DNA of 39,019 bases from Actinomadura darangshiensis (GTDB lineage: Bacteria > Actinomycetota > Actinomycetes > Streptosporangiales > Streptosporangiaceae). Position numbers and translations under genes: made by a program. The notes under the pieces were generated by a model. The model was not told where the DNA came from and did not search any database. It saw only the letters and a list, made by a program, of their open reading frames with translations. Location: contig NZ_SMKY01000055.1 in assembly GCF_004349235.1 (NCBI RefSeq), positions 1 to 39,019 of the forward strand, read 5' to 3'. Below are positions 32,745 to 39,019 of this stretch, piece by piece. Within the stretch, counting starts at the first letter, position 1, and each line of letters starts with the position of its first letter.

Positions 32745-34541
32745 ATGAAGCAGGGCACCGAGGCGAGGAGCGGCCGTGCCGCCACGCAGGGGGGCCTGGT
32801 CGAGGTGGCGTTCGATCCGATCACCCGGATCGTCGGCAACCTCGGCATCTACACCAAGATCGACTTTGCGAACCGGCAGGTGGCCGAGTGCCGGAGCACC
32901 TCGTCCATCTTCCGCGGCTACAGCGTGTTCATGAAGGGCAAGGACCCGCGCGACGCGCACTTCATCACCAGCCGCATCTGCGGCATCTGCGGCGACAACC
33001 ACGCGACCTGCTCGATCTACGCACAGAACATGGCGTACGGGATCAAGCCGCCGCCGCTCGCCGAGTGGATCATCAATCTCGGCGAGGCGGCCGAGTACAT
33101 GTTCGACCACACGCTGTTCCAGGACAACCTCGTCTTCGTCGACTTCTGCGAGCGGATGGTCGCCGAGACGAACCCGGGCCTCCTGGCGACGGCGAAGAAC
33201 ACCGAGGCGCCGCGCGGCTCCGTCCACGGCTTCCGGACGATCGCCGACATCATGACCGCGTTCAACCCGTTCGAGGGCTCGGTCTACAAGGAGGCCCTCC
33301 AGCTGAGCCGCATCACCCGCGAGATGATCTGCCTGATGGAGGGGCGGCACGTCCACCCGTCCACGCTGTATCCGGGCGGTGTCGGGACGGTCGCGACGCC
33401 GCAGGTGTTCACCGACTACCTCGTCCGGCTGACCCGCTGCCTCGACTTCGTCAAGCGCTCCGTCGCGATGAACGACGACATCTTCGACTTCTTCCTGGAG
33501 GCGCTGCCCGGCTACGACCAGGTCGGCCGGCGCCGGACGCTGCTCGGCTGCTGGGGCGCGTTCCAGAACCCGGCCGTCTGCGACTACGACTACCGGCACA
33601 TGTCCGAATGGGGACGCGCCGCCTACGTCACCCCGGGCATCGTCGTCGACGGGCAGCTCCTCACCACGGACCTCGTCGACATCAACCTCGGCATGCGGAT
33701 CCTGCTGGGCAGCTCGTACTACGACGACTGGGTCAACGAGGAGACGTTCGTCAAGCAGGACCCGCTCGGCAACCCCATCGACCAGCGGCACCCGTGGAAC
33801 CAGACGACGTTGCCGAACCCGCAGAAGCGCGACCTCGACGGCGGCAAGTACAGCTGGGTGATGAGCCCGCGCTGGAAGCACCCCGAGACGGGCGACCACC
33901 TCGCGCTCGACACCGGCGGCGGGCCGCTCGCCCGGCTGTGGGCGACCGCGCTGGCCGGCGAGGTCGACACGCCGTACGTCCGGTCCACCGGGCACAGCGT
34001 CCAGATCGACCTGCCGAAGACGCCCGGCATGCCGGAGGTCAACCTGGAGTGGACGCCGCCGCAGTACGCCAACACCATCGAACGCGACCGTGCCCGCGCG
34101 TACTTCATCGCCTACGCGGCCGGGATGGCGCTGTACTTCGCCGAGAAGGCCCTCGACGAGGTCCGGGCCGGGCGGACCAAGGTGTTCACCGACTTCGACG
34201 TCCCGGACGAGGCGATCGGCTGCGGGTTCCACGAGGCCGTGCGGGGCGTGCTGTCGCACCACCTGGTCATCCGGGACGGCAAGATCGCGAACTACCATCC
34301 GTACCCGCCGACGCCGTGGAACGCCAGCCCGCGCGACTCCTACGGCACGCCGGGCCCGTACGAGGACGCCGTCCAGGACCAGCCGATCTTCGAGGAGAAC
34401 GGCCCGGACGAGTTCAAGGGCATCGACATCATGCGGACCGTCCGCAGCTTCGACCCGTGCCTGCCGTGCGGCGTCCACATGTACGTCGGCGGCGGCCGGA
34501 CGATCGAGAAGCAGCACTCGCCGATGTTCGGTGCGCAATGA
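32745..34541 (+). CDS. hhyL: High-affinity [NiFe]-hydrogenase (group 1h) large subunit
   Basis: Catalytic subunit, 598 aa. The N-terminal nickel motif RICGICGDNH (Cys79, Cys82) and the C-terminal motif DPCLPCGVH (Cys572, Cys575, His578) provide the four nickel Cys ligands. About 20 residues (MYVGGGRTIEKQ onward) follow His578 and are the expected C-terminal peptide removed by the maturation protease encoded at 37509. The gene starts 13 bp after hhyS and its stop overlaps the NifU-like start (ATGA). Reaction: oxidation of atmospheric-level H2, passing electrons to the respiratory chain, typically during starvation or sporulation; regulation is not visible here. Confidence 0.98.
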   Translation: MKQGTEARSGRAATQGGLVEVAFDPITRIVGNLGIYTKIDFANRQVAECRSTSSIFRGYSVFMKGKDPRDAHFITSRICGICGDNHATCSIYAQNMAYGIKPPPLAEWIINLGEAAEYMFDHTLFQDNLVFVDFCERMVAETNPGLLATAKNTEAPRGSVHGFRTIADIMTAFNPFEGSVYKEALQLSRITREMICLMEGRHVHPSTLYPGGVGTVATPQVFTDYLVRLTRCLDFVKRSVAMNDDIFDFFLEALPGYDQVGRRRTLLGCWGAFQNPAVCDYDYRHMSEWGRAAYVTPGIVVDGQLLTTDLVDINLGMRILLGSSYYDDWVNEETFVKQDPLGNPIDQRHPWNQTTLPNPQKRDLDGGKYSWVMSPRWKHPETGDHLALDTGGGPLARLWATALAGEVDTPYVRSTGHSVQIDLPKTPGMPEVNLEWTPPQYANTIERDRARAYFIAYAAGMALYFAEKALDEVRAGRTKVFTDFDVPDEAIGCGFHEAVRGVLSHHLVIRDGKIANYHPYPPTPWNASPRDSYGTPGPYEDAVQDQPIFEENGPDEFKGIDIMRTVRSFDPCLPCGVHMYVGGGRTIEKQHSPMFGAQ

Positions 34542-35023
34542 GCTGGGACGACGAGCGTGTCCGGGAGCACGTCCGGCGCCTTGAGGGGCTGCTGGAGCGG
34601 CTGGACCCGGCGGCGGGCGAGGCCGTCCAGGCGCTGGCGGAGCTGTACGGGGAGGCTCTGGAGCGGGTCGTGCGCCTGTCCGCGGACGCCTCGGCCCTGA
34701 CCGGCGACGAGCTGATCGCCCACCTCCTCCTCATGCACGGCCTGCATCCGGAAACACCGGAAACACGGGTCCGGCGGGCGCTCGCCGCGCTGGACGGCTT
34801 CCTCGGCAGGCACCGCACCTCCGTGGAGTTCGCCGGGATCGACGGGCCTGCGCTGCGGCTGAAGGTCGCCACCGAGGGCCGCGCCGCCGCGCCCCGGCCC
34901 GTCCTGGACGCCGTGGAGCAGGCGGCCCTCGCCGCGGCCCCCGAGCTGGAACGGGTCGACATCGAGGCGCCGGCCCCGGAACCCGTCCTGATCACCTTGG
35001 ACCAGCTGCGGAGCCGGGTATGA
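34538..35023 (+). CDS. NifU C-terminal-like domain protein of the Hhy operon
   Basis: 161 aa. The second half (AALDGFLGRHRTSVEFAGIDGPALRLKV-type pattern, then AVEQAALAAAPELERVDIE) has the beta-alpha layout of the NifU C-terminal scaffold, but the CxxC pair used for iron-sulfur assembly is absent; I see no Cys at all. The N-terminal 90 residues are helical. A NifU-like gene directly after hhyL is typical of group 1h operons. It overlaps both neighbours by ATGA. A role in cluster or complex assembly without direct iron binding is inferred. Confidence 0.8.
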   Translation: MSWDDERVREHVRRLEGLLERLDPAAGEAVQALAELYGEALERVVRLSADASALTGDELIAHLLLMHGLHPETPETRVRRALAALDGFLGRHRTSVEFAGIDGPALRLKVATEGRAAAPRPVLDAVEQAALAAAPELERVDIEAPAPEPVLITLDQLRSRV

Positions 35024-35640
35024 CCGCCCTGTCCACCCCGCGCCTGGCGGCACTGGCGTCCACCAGGTCGCCCCTGGCGCCGCCCGAACCCGCCGCCGAG
35101 CGGTGCGAACTGTGCGCCGAACCGCTGCACGACGCGCACCGGCACCTGCTCGACCTGGAGAAGGGCGACCTGCTGTGCGCGTGCGGGGCGTGCGCCGTCC
35201 TGTTCAACGATCTCTCCGCGGGCGGGCGGCACTACCGGCTCGTCCCGGACGACCGCCGCGAGCTGACCGGCTTCCACCTGGACGGCCCCCTCTGGGCGGG
35301 CCTCGGCATCCCGGTCGACCTGGCGTTCTTCTCCGTCGCCGCCGAGGGCCCGGTGACGGCCCGCTACCCGAGCCCGGCCGGGGCGCTGCACGCGGCCGTC
35401 CACGCCGACAGCTGGCGGCGCCTGGCCGACGCCAACCCCGTCCTGGCCGGGCTGCGCCCGGACGTGGAGGCGCTCGTCGTGCACCGGGCGCGCGGCGCGT
35501 CCGAGCACTGGATCCTCCCGATCGACGACTGCTACCGGCTCACCGCCCTGCTGCGCGAGCACTGGACGGGCTTCGCCGGCGGCGACGCGGTCTGGGACCG
35601 CATCGGCACGTTCTTCGAGCAGCTGAGGGGAGCACGATGA
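35020..35640 (+). CDS. DUF5947-like hydrogenase-operon protein
   Basis: 206 aa, soluble. Near the N-terminus CELC (about residues 29-32) and, some 20 residues later, CACGAC make a four- or five-Cys site that could bind zinc or iron, recalling a zinc ribbon or rubredoxin-like knuckle. The rest contains GGRHYRLVPDD, GPLWAGLGIPVDLAFF and the C-terminal FEQLRG. I associate this pattern with DUF5947, found mainly in Hhy loci; biochemical role unknown. ATG at 35020 inside the stop of the previous gene. Confidence 0.75.
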   Translation: MTALSTPRLAALASTRSPLAPPEPAAERCELCAEPLHDAHRHLLDLEKGDLLCACGACAVLFNDLSAGGRHYRLVPDDRRELTGFHLDGPLWAGLGIPVDLAFFSVAAEGPVTARYPSPAGALHAAVHADSWRRLADANPVLAGLRPDVEALVVHRARGASEHWILPIDDCYRLTALLREHWTGFAGGDAVWDRIGTFFEQLRGAR

Positions 35641-35840
35641 TCAAAGTGGGCAAGCCCGACGTGTCGCCCGACAAGCCGTCGCACACCAGGGGCGTCAAGG
35701 AGGGCAACAGCACCGGCAACTACGACAGGCAGCCCGGGCACCTGCCCGACGGCACCTCCACCGCGGCCCGCTCGACCGGCATCAACCCGGCGCAGCACGG
35801 CCCGATCCTCGACTCCATGCCGAACCTCTCGCCGGCATGA
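35637..35840 (+). CDS. 67-aa hydrogenase-operon small protein
   Basis: A 67-residue, hydrophilic, Gly/Asn/Pro-rich protein with no Cys, no membrane segment and no predicted globular core (VGKPDVSPDKPSHTRGVKEG, GNSTGNYDRQPGHLPDG, ARSTGINPAQHG). Start and stop overlap both neighbours by four bases, so it is clearly translated as part of the operon although easily missed by gene finders. Likely an intrinsically flexible assembly or linker peptide; function unknown. Confidence 0.8.
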   Translation: MIKVGKPDVSPDKPSHTRGVKEGNSTGNYDRQPGHLPDGTSTAARSTGINPAQHGPILDSMPNLSPA

Positions 35841-36514
35841 GCGGGGAACCACCGGAACTGGGCCTCGACCTGCTCGGCATCGAGGCCGAGACGTTCGCGG
35901 CGACGCCGACGCTGAACCTGCGGATCGGGCTGCGGCGGCTGGACGGCGGCCCCGTCCAGTGCGTCCTGCTCACCACCACGGTGACGATCGCGGCGGCGCG
36001 CCGCGACTACGACGACGCCGAGCGCGACCGGCTCACCGGCGTGTTCGGCGAACCGGACCTGTGGGAGCGCTCGCTGCACGGCCTGACCTGGGCCCGCGTC
36101 GGCGCCACCGTCCCCACGTTCCGCGGCGAGACCGAGGTGACCCTGGCGCTGCCCTGCGGCCACGACATGCAGGTCGCCGCCGACCGCTACCTGCACGCGC
36201 TGGGCGGCGGCGACGTGCCGCTCGACCTCACCTTCAACGGGACGGTCTTCTACCCCGGCGAGGACGGCAAGCTGCGCACCGGCCAGATCCCGTGGCACCA
36301 CGAGGCCACCGGCGCCCTGCCCGTCCAGGCGTGGCGGGACCTGATGGGCCGCTACTACGGCACCGCCCGCTGGCTCCGCCTGGACGACGACTGCTTCGGC
36401 CGCCTGTCCGCCTACCGCGCCCGGCGCGCGCACACCTCGTTCGACGACACCGTCGACGAACTGCTCCGCCGCGCCGAAGCGCTACGCGAGGAGGAAGAAG
36501 AGTGGACCGCGTAA
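35837..36514 (+). CDS. DUF6084-like hydrogenase-operon protein
   Basis: 225 aa. A predicted beta-rich soluble protein: the N-terminal half (LNLRIGLRRLDGGPVQCVLLTTTVTI, FRGETEVTLALPCGHDM) looks like an immunoglobulin-like or jelly-roll sandwich, and the C-terminal part (WRDLMGRYYGTARWLRL, then RARRAHTSFDDTVDELL) is helical, ending in an acidic tail. I associate it with DUF6084 of Hhy loci. It has only a few Cys and no cluster motif. It overlaps the next gene by 13 bases. Confidence 0.75.
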   Translation: MSGEPPELGLDLLGIEAETFAATPTLNLRIGLRRLDGGPVQCVLLTTTVTIAAARRDYDDAERDRLTGVFGEPDLWERSLHGLTWARVGATVPTFRGETEVTLALPCGHDMQVAADRYLHALGGGDVPLDLTFNGTVFYPGEDGKLRTGQIPWHHEATGALPVQAWRDLMGRYYGTARWLRLDDDCFGRLSAYRARRAHTSFDDTVDELLRRAEALREEEEEWTA

Positions 36515-37512
36515 GAGCGATCGCGGACGCGGTCCTCTACGAGGGCTACCTGCTGTGGCCCTACCGCCGGTCGTCCTTGAAGAACCGCCAACGCTGGACG
36601 ATCGGTGGCGTCTACCCGCGCCCCTACGCGGAACGGACCAACGACCACTGGAAGGTCCACGCAGAGTTCCTCCTTGAGGCCGGCCCGGACACCGACGTCG
36701 AGGTCACGCTCCGCTTCCTGCATGCCGTCCACCGCCAGGTGATGAACGGGGACACCCCAACGGACGAACTCCGGGTGGGGGACGAGACCTACACCACCTG
36801 GCAAGAGGCCCGAGAACGTGAACTGAGCACCGCCCGCCTGCCGCTCGCCCGTCTCCTGCAAGCGCCCGTCCAGTTCCCGGTCGCGATCGCCGCAGGCACC
36901 AAAGCCGAACACCTCACCAACCAGCCCAGCGTGGCGGTTCGCTGCCTGCCTGGGGGCGAGGGCGTGCGCTTCGTGCGGTCTTGGGAGCGGGTCGACGGGT
37001 GGGTCGAGCTCTCGTCGGCGCCCGCCGGGGACGGGGTCGTGCGCTTGCGGGTCGAGGTCGTCAACAGCAGCGACGCCAAGGGACGCGAAGAGGCCGTCCA
37101 GGCGGGCATGTTGTGTGCGCATGTTGTGGCGCGAGCCCGCGGGGGCGCGTTCGTTTCGCTCACCGATCCGCCTGACGGATTGGCCGCGGCTGCGGACGGG
37201 TGCGGGAAGGACGGGCTGTGGCCGGTGCTCGCGGGGGAGCCGGGTAGCCACGACACCGTTCTCGCGGCGCCGATCGTCCTGTACGACTGGCCGCAGGTGG
37301 CGCCGGAGAGCCCCGGGGACCTGTTCGACGGGACGGAGATCGACCGGCTGCTGATCCTCAGCGTGCTCAGCCTCACCGAGGACGAGCGGCGGGAGATGGC
37401 GGCGACCGACCCGAAGGCGCGGCGGATCCTGGAGCGGTGCGGCGCCATGTCGGCGGACGAGCTGCTGGCGCTGCACGGGACCATGCGCGACCCGCGGAAG
37501 GACGTGTGGTGA
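36502..37512 (+). CDS. Conserved hydrogenase-operon protein of unknown function (336 aa)
   Basis: 336 aa starting from a GTG at 36502 with GGAGGAAGAAGA in front, overlapping the upstream stop. The opening DAVLYEGYLLWPYRRSSLKNRQRWTIGGVYP is strikingly conserved-looking and probably a surface-binding motif. Beta-rich core (RLRVEVVNSS), then DDLF-type YDWPQVAPESPGDLFDG, and a helical tail LTEDERREMAATDPKARRIL. No signal peptide, membrane span or Cys cluster. I recognise it only as a companion of group 1h hydrogenases. Composition is slightly more A/T-rich near 36700-36850 than its neighbours. Confidence 0.75.
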   Translation: MDRVRAIADAVLYEGYLLWPYRRSSLKNRQRWTIGGVYPRPYAERTNDHWKVHAEFLLEAGPDTDVEVTLRFLHAVHRQVMNGDTPTDELRVGDETYTTWQEARERELSTARLPLARLLQAPVQFPVAIAAGTKAEHLTNQPSVAVRCLPGGEGVRFVRSWERVDGWVELSSAPAGDGVVRLRVEVVNSSDAKGREEAVQAGMLCAHVVARARGGAFVSLTDPPDGLAAAADGCGKDGLWPVLAGEPGSHDTVLAAPIVLYDWPQVAPESPGDLFDGTEIDRLLILSVLSLTEDERREMAATDPKARRILERCGAMSADELLALHGTMRDPRKDVW

Positions 37513-38270
37513 GCGGGAAGGCGATCGCCGGCGGGCAGGAGATGGCGCCGGGGAGCCGGGTCCGGCTGCGGCCGCGAGGGGGCGCGGACATCTTCGATCT
37601 CGCGCTGGTCGGGCGGACCGCCGTCGTCGAGCGCATCGACGAGGACATGGAGGGCGGGGTGCACCTGGTCGTCGCGATCGACGACGACCCGGGGCGCGAC
37701 CTCGGCTCCCGCAACCAGCTCGGGCACCGCTTCTTCGTCCGCCCGGACGAGGTCGAGCCGCTGCCCGGGGCCGCGCCGTCCCGCGAGGTGCTCGTCGCGG
37801 GCATCGGCAACGTGTTCCACGGCGACGACGGGTTCGGGGTGGAGGTCGTCCGGCGGCTGGAGACGCGGACGCTGCCGCCCGGCGTGGACGTCACCGACTT
37901 CGGCATCCGCGGCATCGACCTCATGTACGCGCTCGGTGACGGCTACCGGACGGTCGTGCTGGTCGACGCGGCGGCGCGCGGGCACGAGCCCGGCACCGTG
38001 TCGCTCGTCGAGCCCGAGGCGGGCGGCTTCGGCGGTGCCGCCGTCGACGCGCACGGCCTCGACCCCGCGCAGGTGCTGCGGTTGGCGAGGGACAACGGCC
38101 CGGTCCCGCCGCGGATCCTGCTCGTCGCGTGCGAACCGTCGGAGCAGACCACGGACGCCACGTGGGAGATGGAACTCAGCGCGCCGGTCACGGCGGCGGT
38201 CGACGAGGCCGTCCGGCTGATCGAGCGGCTGCTCGACAGGGAACTCGCAGAGAGGGGAGTTGAGAAATGA
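37509..38270 (+). CDS. Two-domain hydrogenase maturation endopeptidase (HupD/HyaD type)
   Basis: Removes the C-terminal peptide of the large subunit after nickel insertion. 253 aa against about 160 for single-domain relatives. Residues about 95-253 are the protease (EVLVAGIGNVFHGDDGFGVEVVRRL, FGIRGIDLMYAL, VLVDAAARG, HGLDPAQVL), with the nickel-sensing acidic residues and a His in place. Residues 1 to about 90 form an extra domain with beta-barrel-like pattern (GSRVRLRPRGGADIFD, VVERIDEDMEGGVHLVVAIDDDPG, RFFVRPDEVEPLP). GTG at 37509 overlaps the previous stop; ATGA overlap with the next gene. Confidence 0.9.
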   Translation: MSGKAIAGGQEMAPGSRVRLRPRGGADIFDLALVGRTAVVERIDEDMEGGVHLVVAIDDDPGRDLGSRNQLGHRFFVRPDEVEPLPGAAPSREVLVAGIGNVFHGDDGFGVEVVRRLETRTLPPGVDVTDFGIRGIDLMYALGDGYRTVVLVDAAARGHEPGTVSLVEPEAGGFGGAAVDAHGLDPAQVLRLARDNGPVPPRILLVACEPSEQTTDATWEMELSAPVTAAVDEAVRLIERLLDRELAERGVEK

Positions 38271-38398
38271 GGAAGGGAATCCGTATCGGCCCGGGCATGG
38301 TCCGGCTGATGATGGCGCTGCTCGCACTCACCGTGCTGGTCGTGTTCGTCAAGGAGGTGCCGGCGCTGCGCCGGTACATGAAGGCCGAGTCCATGTGA
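38267..38398 (+). CDS. 43-aa single-span membrane peptide (DUF6893-like)
   Basis: Begins at the ATG overlapping the protease stop. A short basic N-terminus (RKGIRIGPG) is followed by one hydrophobic helix (VRLMMALLALTVLVVFVK) and an amphipathic tail LRRYMKAESM. The pattern of a short span then P-x-L-R-R-Y-x-K is that of DUF6893 small proteins near actinobacterial hydrogenases. It could anchor the otherwise soluble hydrogenase to the membrane; that is inference. Too short for most gene callers. Confidence 0.75.
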   Translation: MRKGIRIGPGMVRLMMALLALTVLVVFVKEVPALRRYMKAESM

Positions 38399-38426
38399 TG
38401 GGGCCGCTCACGAACGGACGGCGGTC

Positions 38427-38951
38427 ATGACGACGATCGAGCGGCAGCTCGTCGGCTACCTCAAGGACGCGCACGCGTTGCAGGAGCACGTCGAGGCGGT
38501 GCTGAGCGAGATGCTGACCACGGTGGCGAGCGTGCCGGACATCTGCCGGCCGCTCGGCCACTACGCCGACCGGTCGCGGAGGCACACGCGGGAGATCGAG
38601 GCGCGGCTGCATGCGCACCGGACGTCGCCGTCGCTCGTCCGGGACGCCGGGGCGCTGTTCGCCGCCGTGCTGGACGCCGGGCTGGGCCGCACCCGCCGCG
38701 ACCCCACCGGCAGGCACATCCGGGACGCCTACGTCGCCGTGCACCTGCAGATCGCGGCCGGCGAGATGCTGCGCCGGGTCGCCGAGCGGGCCGGGGACGG
38801 GGAGACGGCGGCGGTCGCGGCGGCCATGTGCGACGACGCGTACGCGATGTCGCGCGAGCTGTCGGACCGCTGGGACCTCGCCGTGGAGCTGTCGCTGCGC
38901 CAGCACGGCGTCCAGAACGTCCCGCCGCCGCCCAGAGAGGACGACCGATGA
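38427..38951 (+). CDS. Ferritin-like DUF892/YciE family protein
   Basis: 174 aa, all-helical. The opening LVGYLKDAHALQEHVEAVL and the later EMLRRVAERAGDGETAAVA fit the DUF892 (YciE/YciF) ferritin-like family, with His and Glu residues spaced as in a di-metal four-helix bundle (RRHTREIEARL). The ATG at 38427 is 28 bp after the membrane peptide, with no obvious ribosome site. Last complete gene of the operon in the window; it may handle iron or oxidative stress linked to the hydrogenase. Confidence 0.75.
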   Translation: MTTIERQLVGYLKDAHALQEHVEAVLSEMLTTVASVPDICRPLGHYADRSRRHTREIEARLHAHRTSPSLVRDAGALFAAVLDAGLGRTRRDPTGRHIRDAYVAVHLQIAAGEMLRRVAERAGDGETAAVAAAMCDDAYAMSRELSDRWDLAVELSLRQHGVQNVPPPPREDDR

Positions 38952-39019
38952 CCACGCCCACAAAGGGGCCGCCGGCAGGGGCGGCGACGGGGCCGACGGC
39001 GGTGGGCGAGGTGTTCGGG
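38948..39019 (+). CDS. Start of a further operon gene (truncated by window edge)
   Basis: ATG at 38948 overlaps the upstream stop (ATGA). Only 24 residues are visible, rich in Thr, Pro, Gly and Ala (MTTPTKGPPAGAATGPTAVG), a low-complexity N-terminus without a signal peptide. The tight coupling makes it part of the hydrogenase operon; identity cannot be told. Confidence 0.7.
   Translation, partial: MTTPTKGPPAGAATGPTAVGEVFG

Overview
The window is high-GC (strongly GC-biased third positions) and reads as the chromosome of a soil or compost actinomycete. A Thermomonosporaceae/Actinomadura-like host is my guess, from the actinobacterial-type [NiFe]-hydrogenase locus, the F420-type LLM oxidoreductase, the MpaB-type oxygenase, the fused FadE and GTG starts with GTGA/ATGA overlaps. 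I see no tRNA, rRNA, CRISPR array, insertion sequence or phage gene.

Region 1 (1-5.9 kb): a partial LacI regulator diverges from a three-gene CUT1 sugar importer without ATPase, followed by a cytoplasmic GH51 arabinofuranosidase. The order matches araNPQ-abfA of Bacillus. A perfect 16-bp palindrome lies between the divergent units. Region 2 (5.9-15.9 kb): an extracellular polymer-degradation island. It holds a secreted M9 collagenase, the stub of an oligopeptide-transporter ATPase gene, an M24 Xaa-Pro peptidase, a secreted S1 protease, two related GntR/FCD regulators (one with a collapsed ligand domain) flanking a LysR regulator, and a CE15 glucuronoyl esterase. The collagenase and S1 protease promoters share a 25-bp element, and a 17-bp tandem array sits between the second GntR gene and the esterase. 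Region 3 (15.9-19 kb): ArsR plus F420-type LLM oxidoreductase sharing an ACATATCG operator half-site, then TetR divergent from an MpaB/DUF2236 oxygenase.

Region 4 (19-26.3 kb): a thioredoxin-reductase gene diverges from a tRNA-dependent cyclodipeptide synthase (NYH type, every catalytic landmark conserved). The synthase is followed almost without gaps by an NCS1 permease, a rhodanese with a seven-residue active loop and an exported thioredoxin. A strong hairpin ends this unit. A secreted S8 protease and two LysR genes follow. A perfect LysR-type inverted repeat sits in the trxB/CDPS intergenic region. This is the best candidate for an undescribed system: a diketopiperazine locus with built-in sulfur/redox functions. 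Region 5 (26.3-30.4 kb): a DinB/TIGR03086 protein, a double-domain acyl-CoA dehydrogenase and an aldo/keto reductase, the last two convergent on a 14-bp-arm hairpin.

Region 6 (30.4 kb-end): a group 1h (high-affinity, H2-scavenging) [NiFe]-hydrogenase locus. hypA-hypB diverge from hhyS-hhyL, and hhyL is followed by a run of overlapping accessory genes: NifU-like, DUF5947-like, a 67-aa protein, DUF6084-like, a 336-aa unknown, a two-domain maturation protease, a 43-aa membrane peptide and a ferritin-like DUF892 protein. The operon runs off the right edge.
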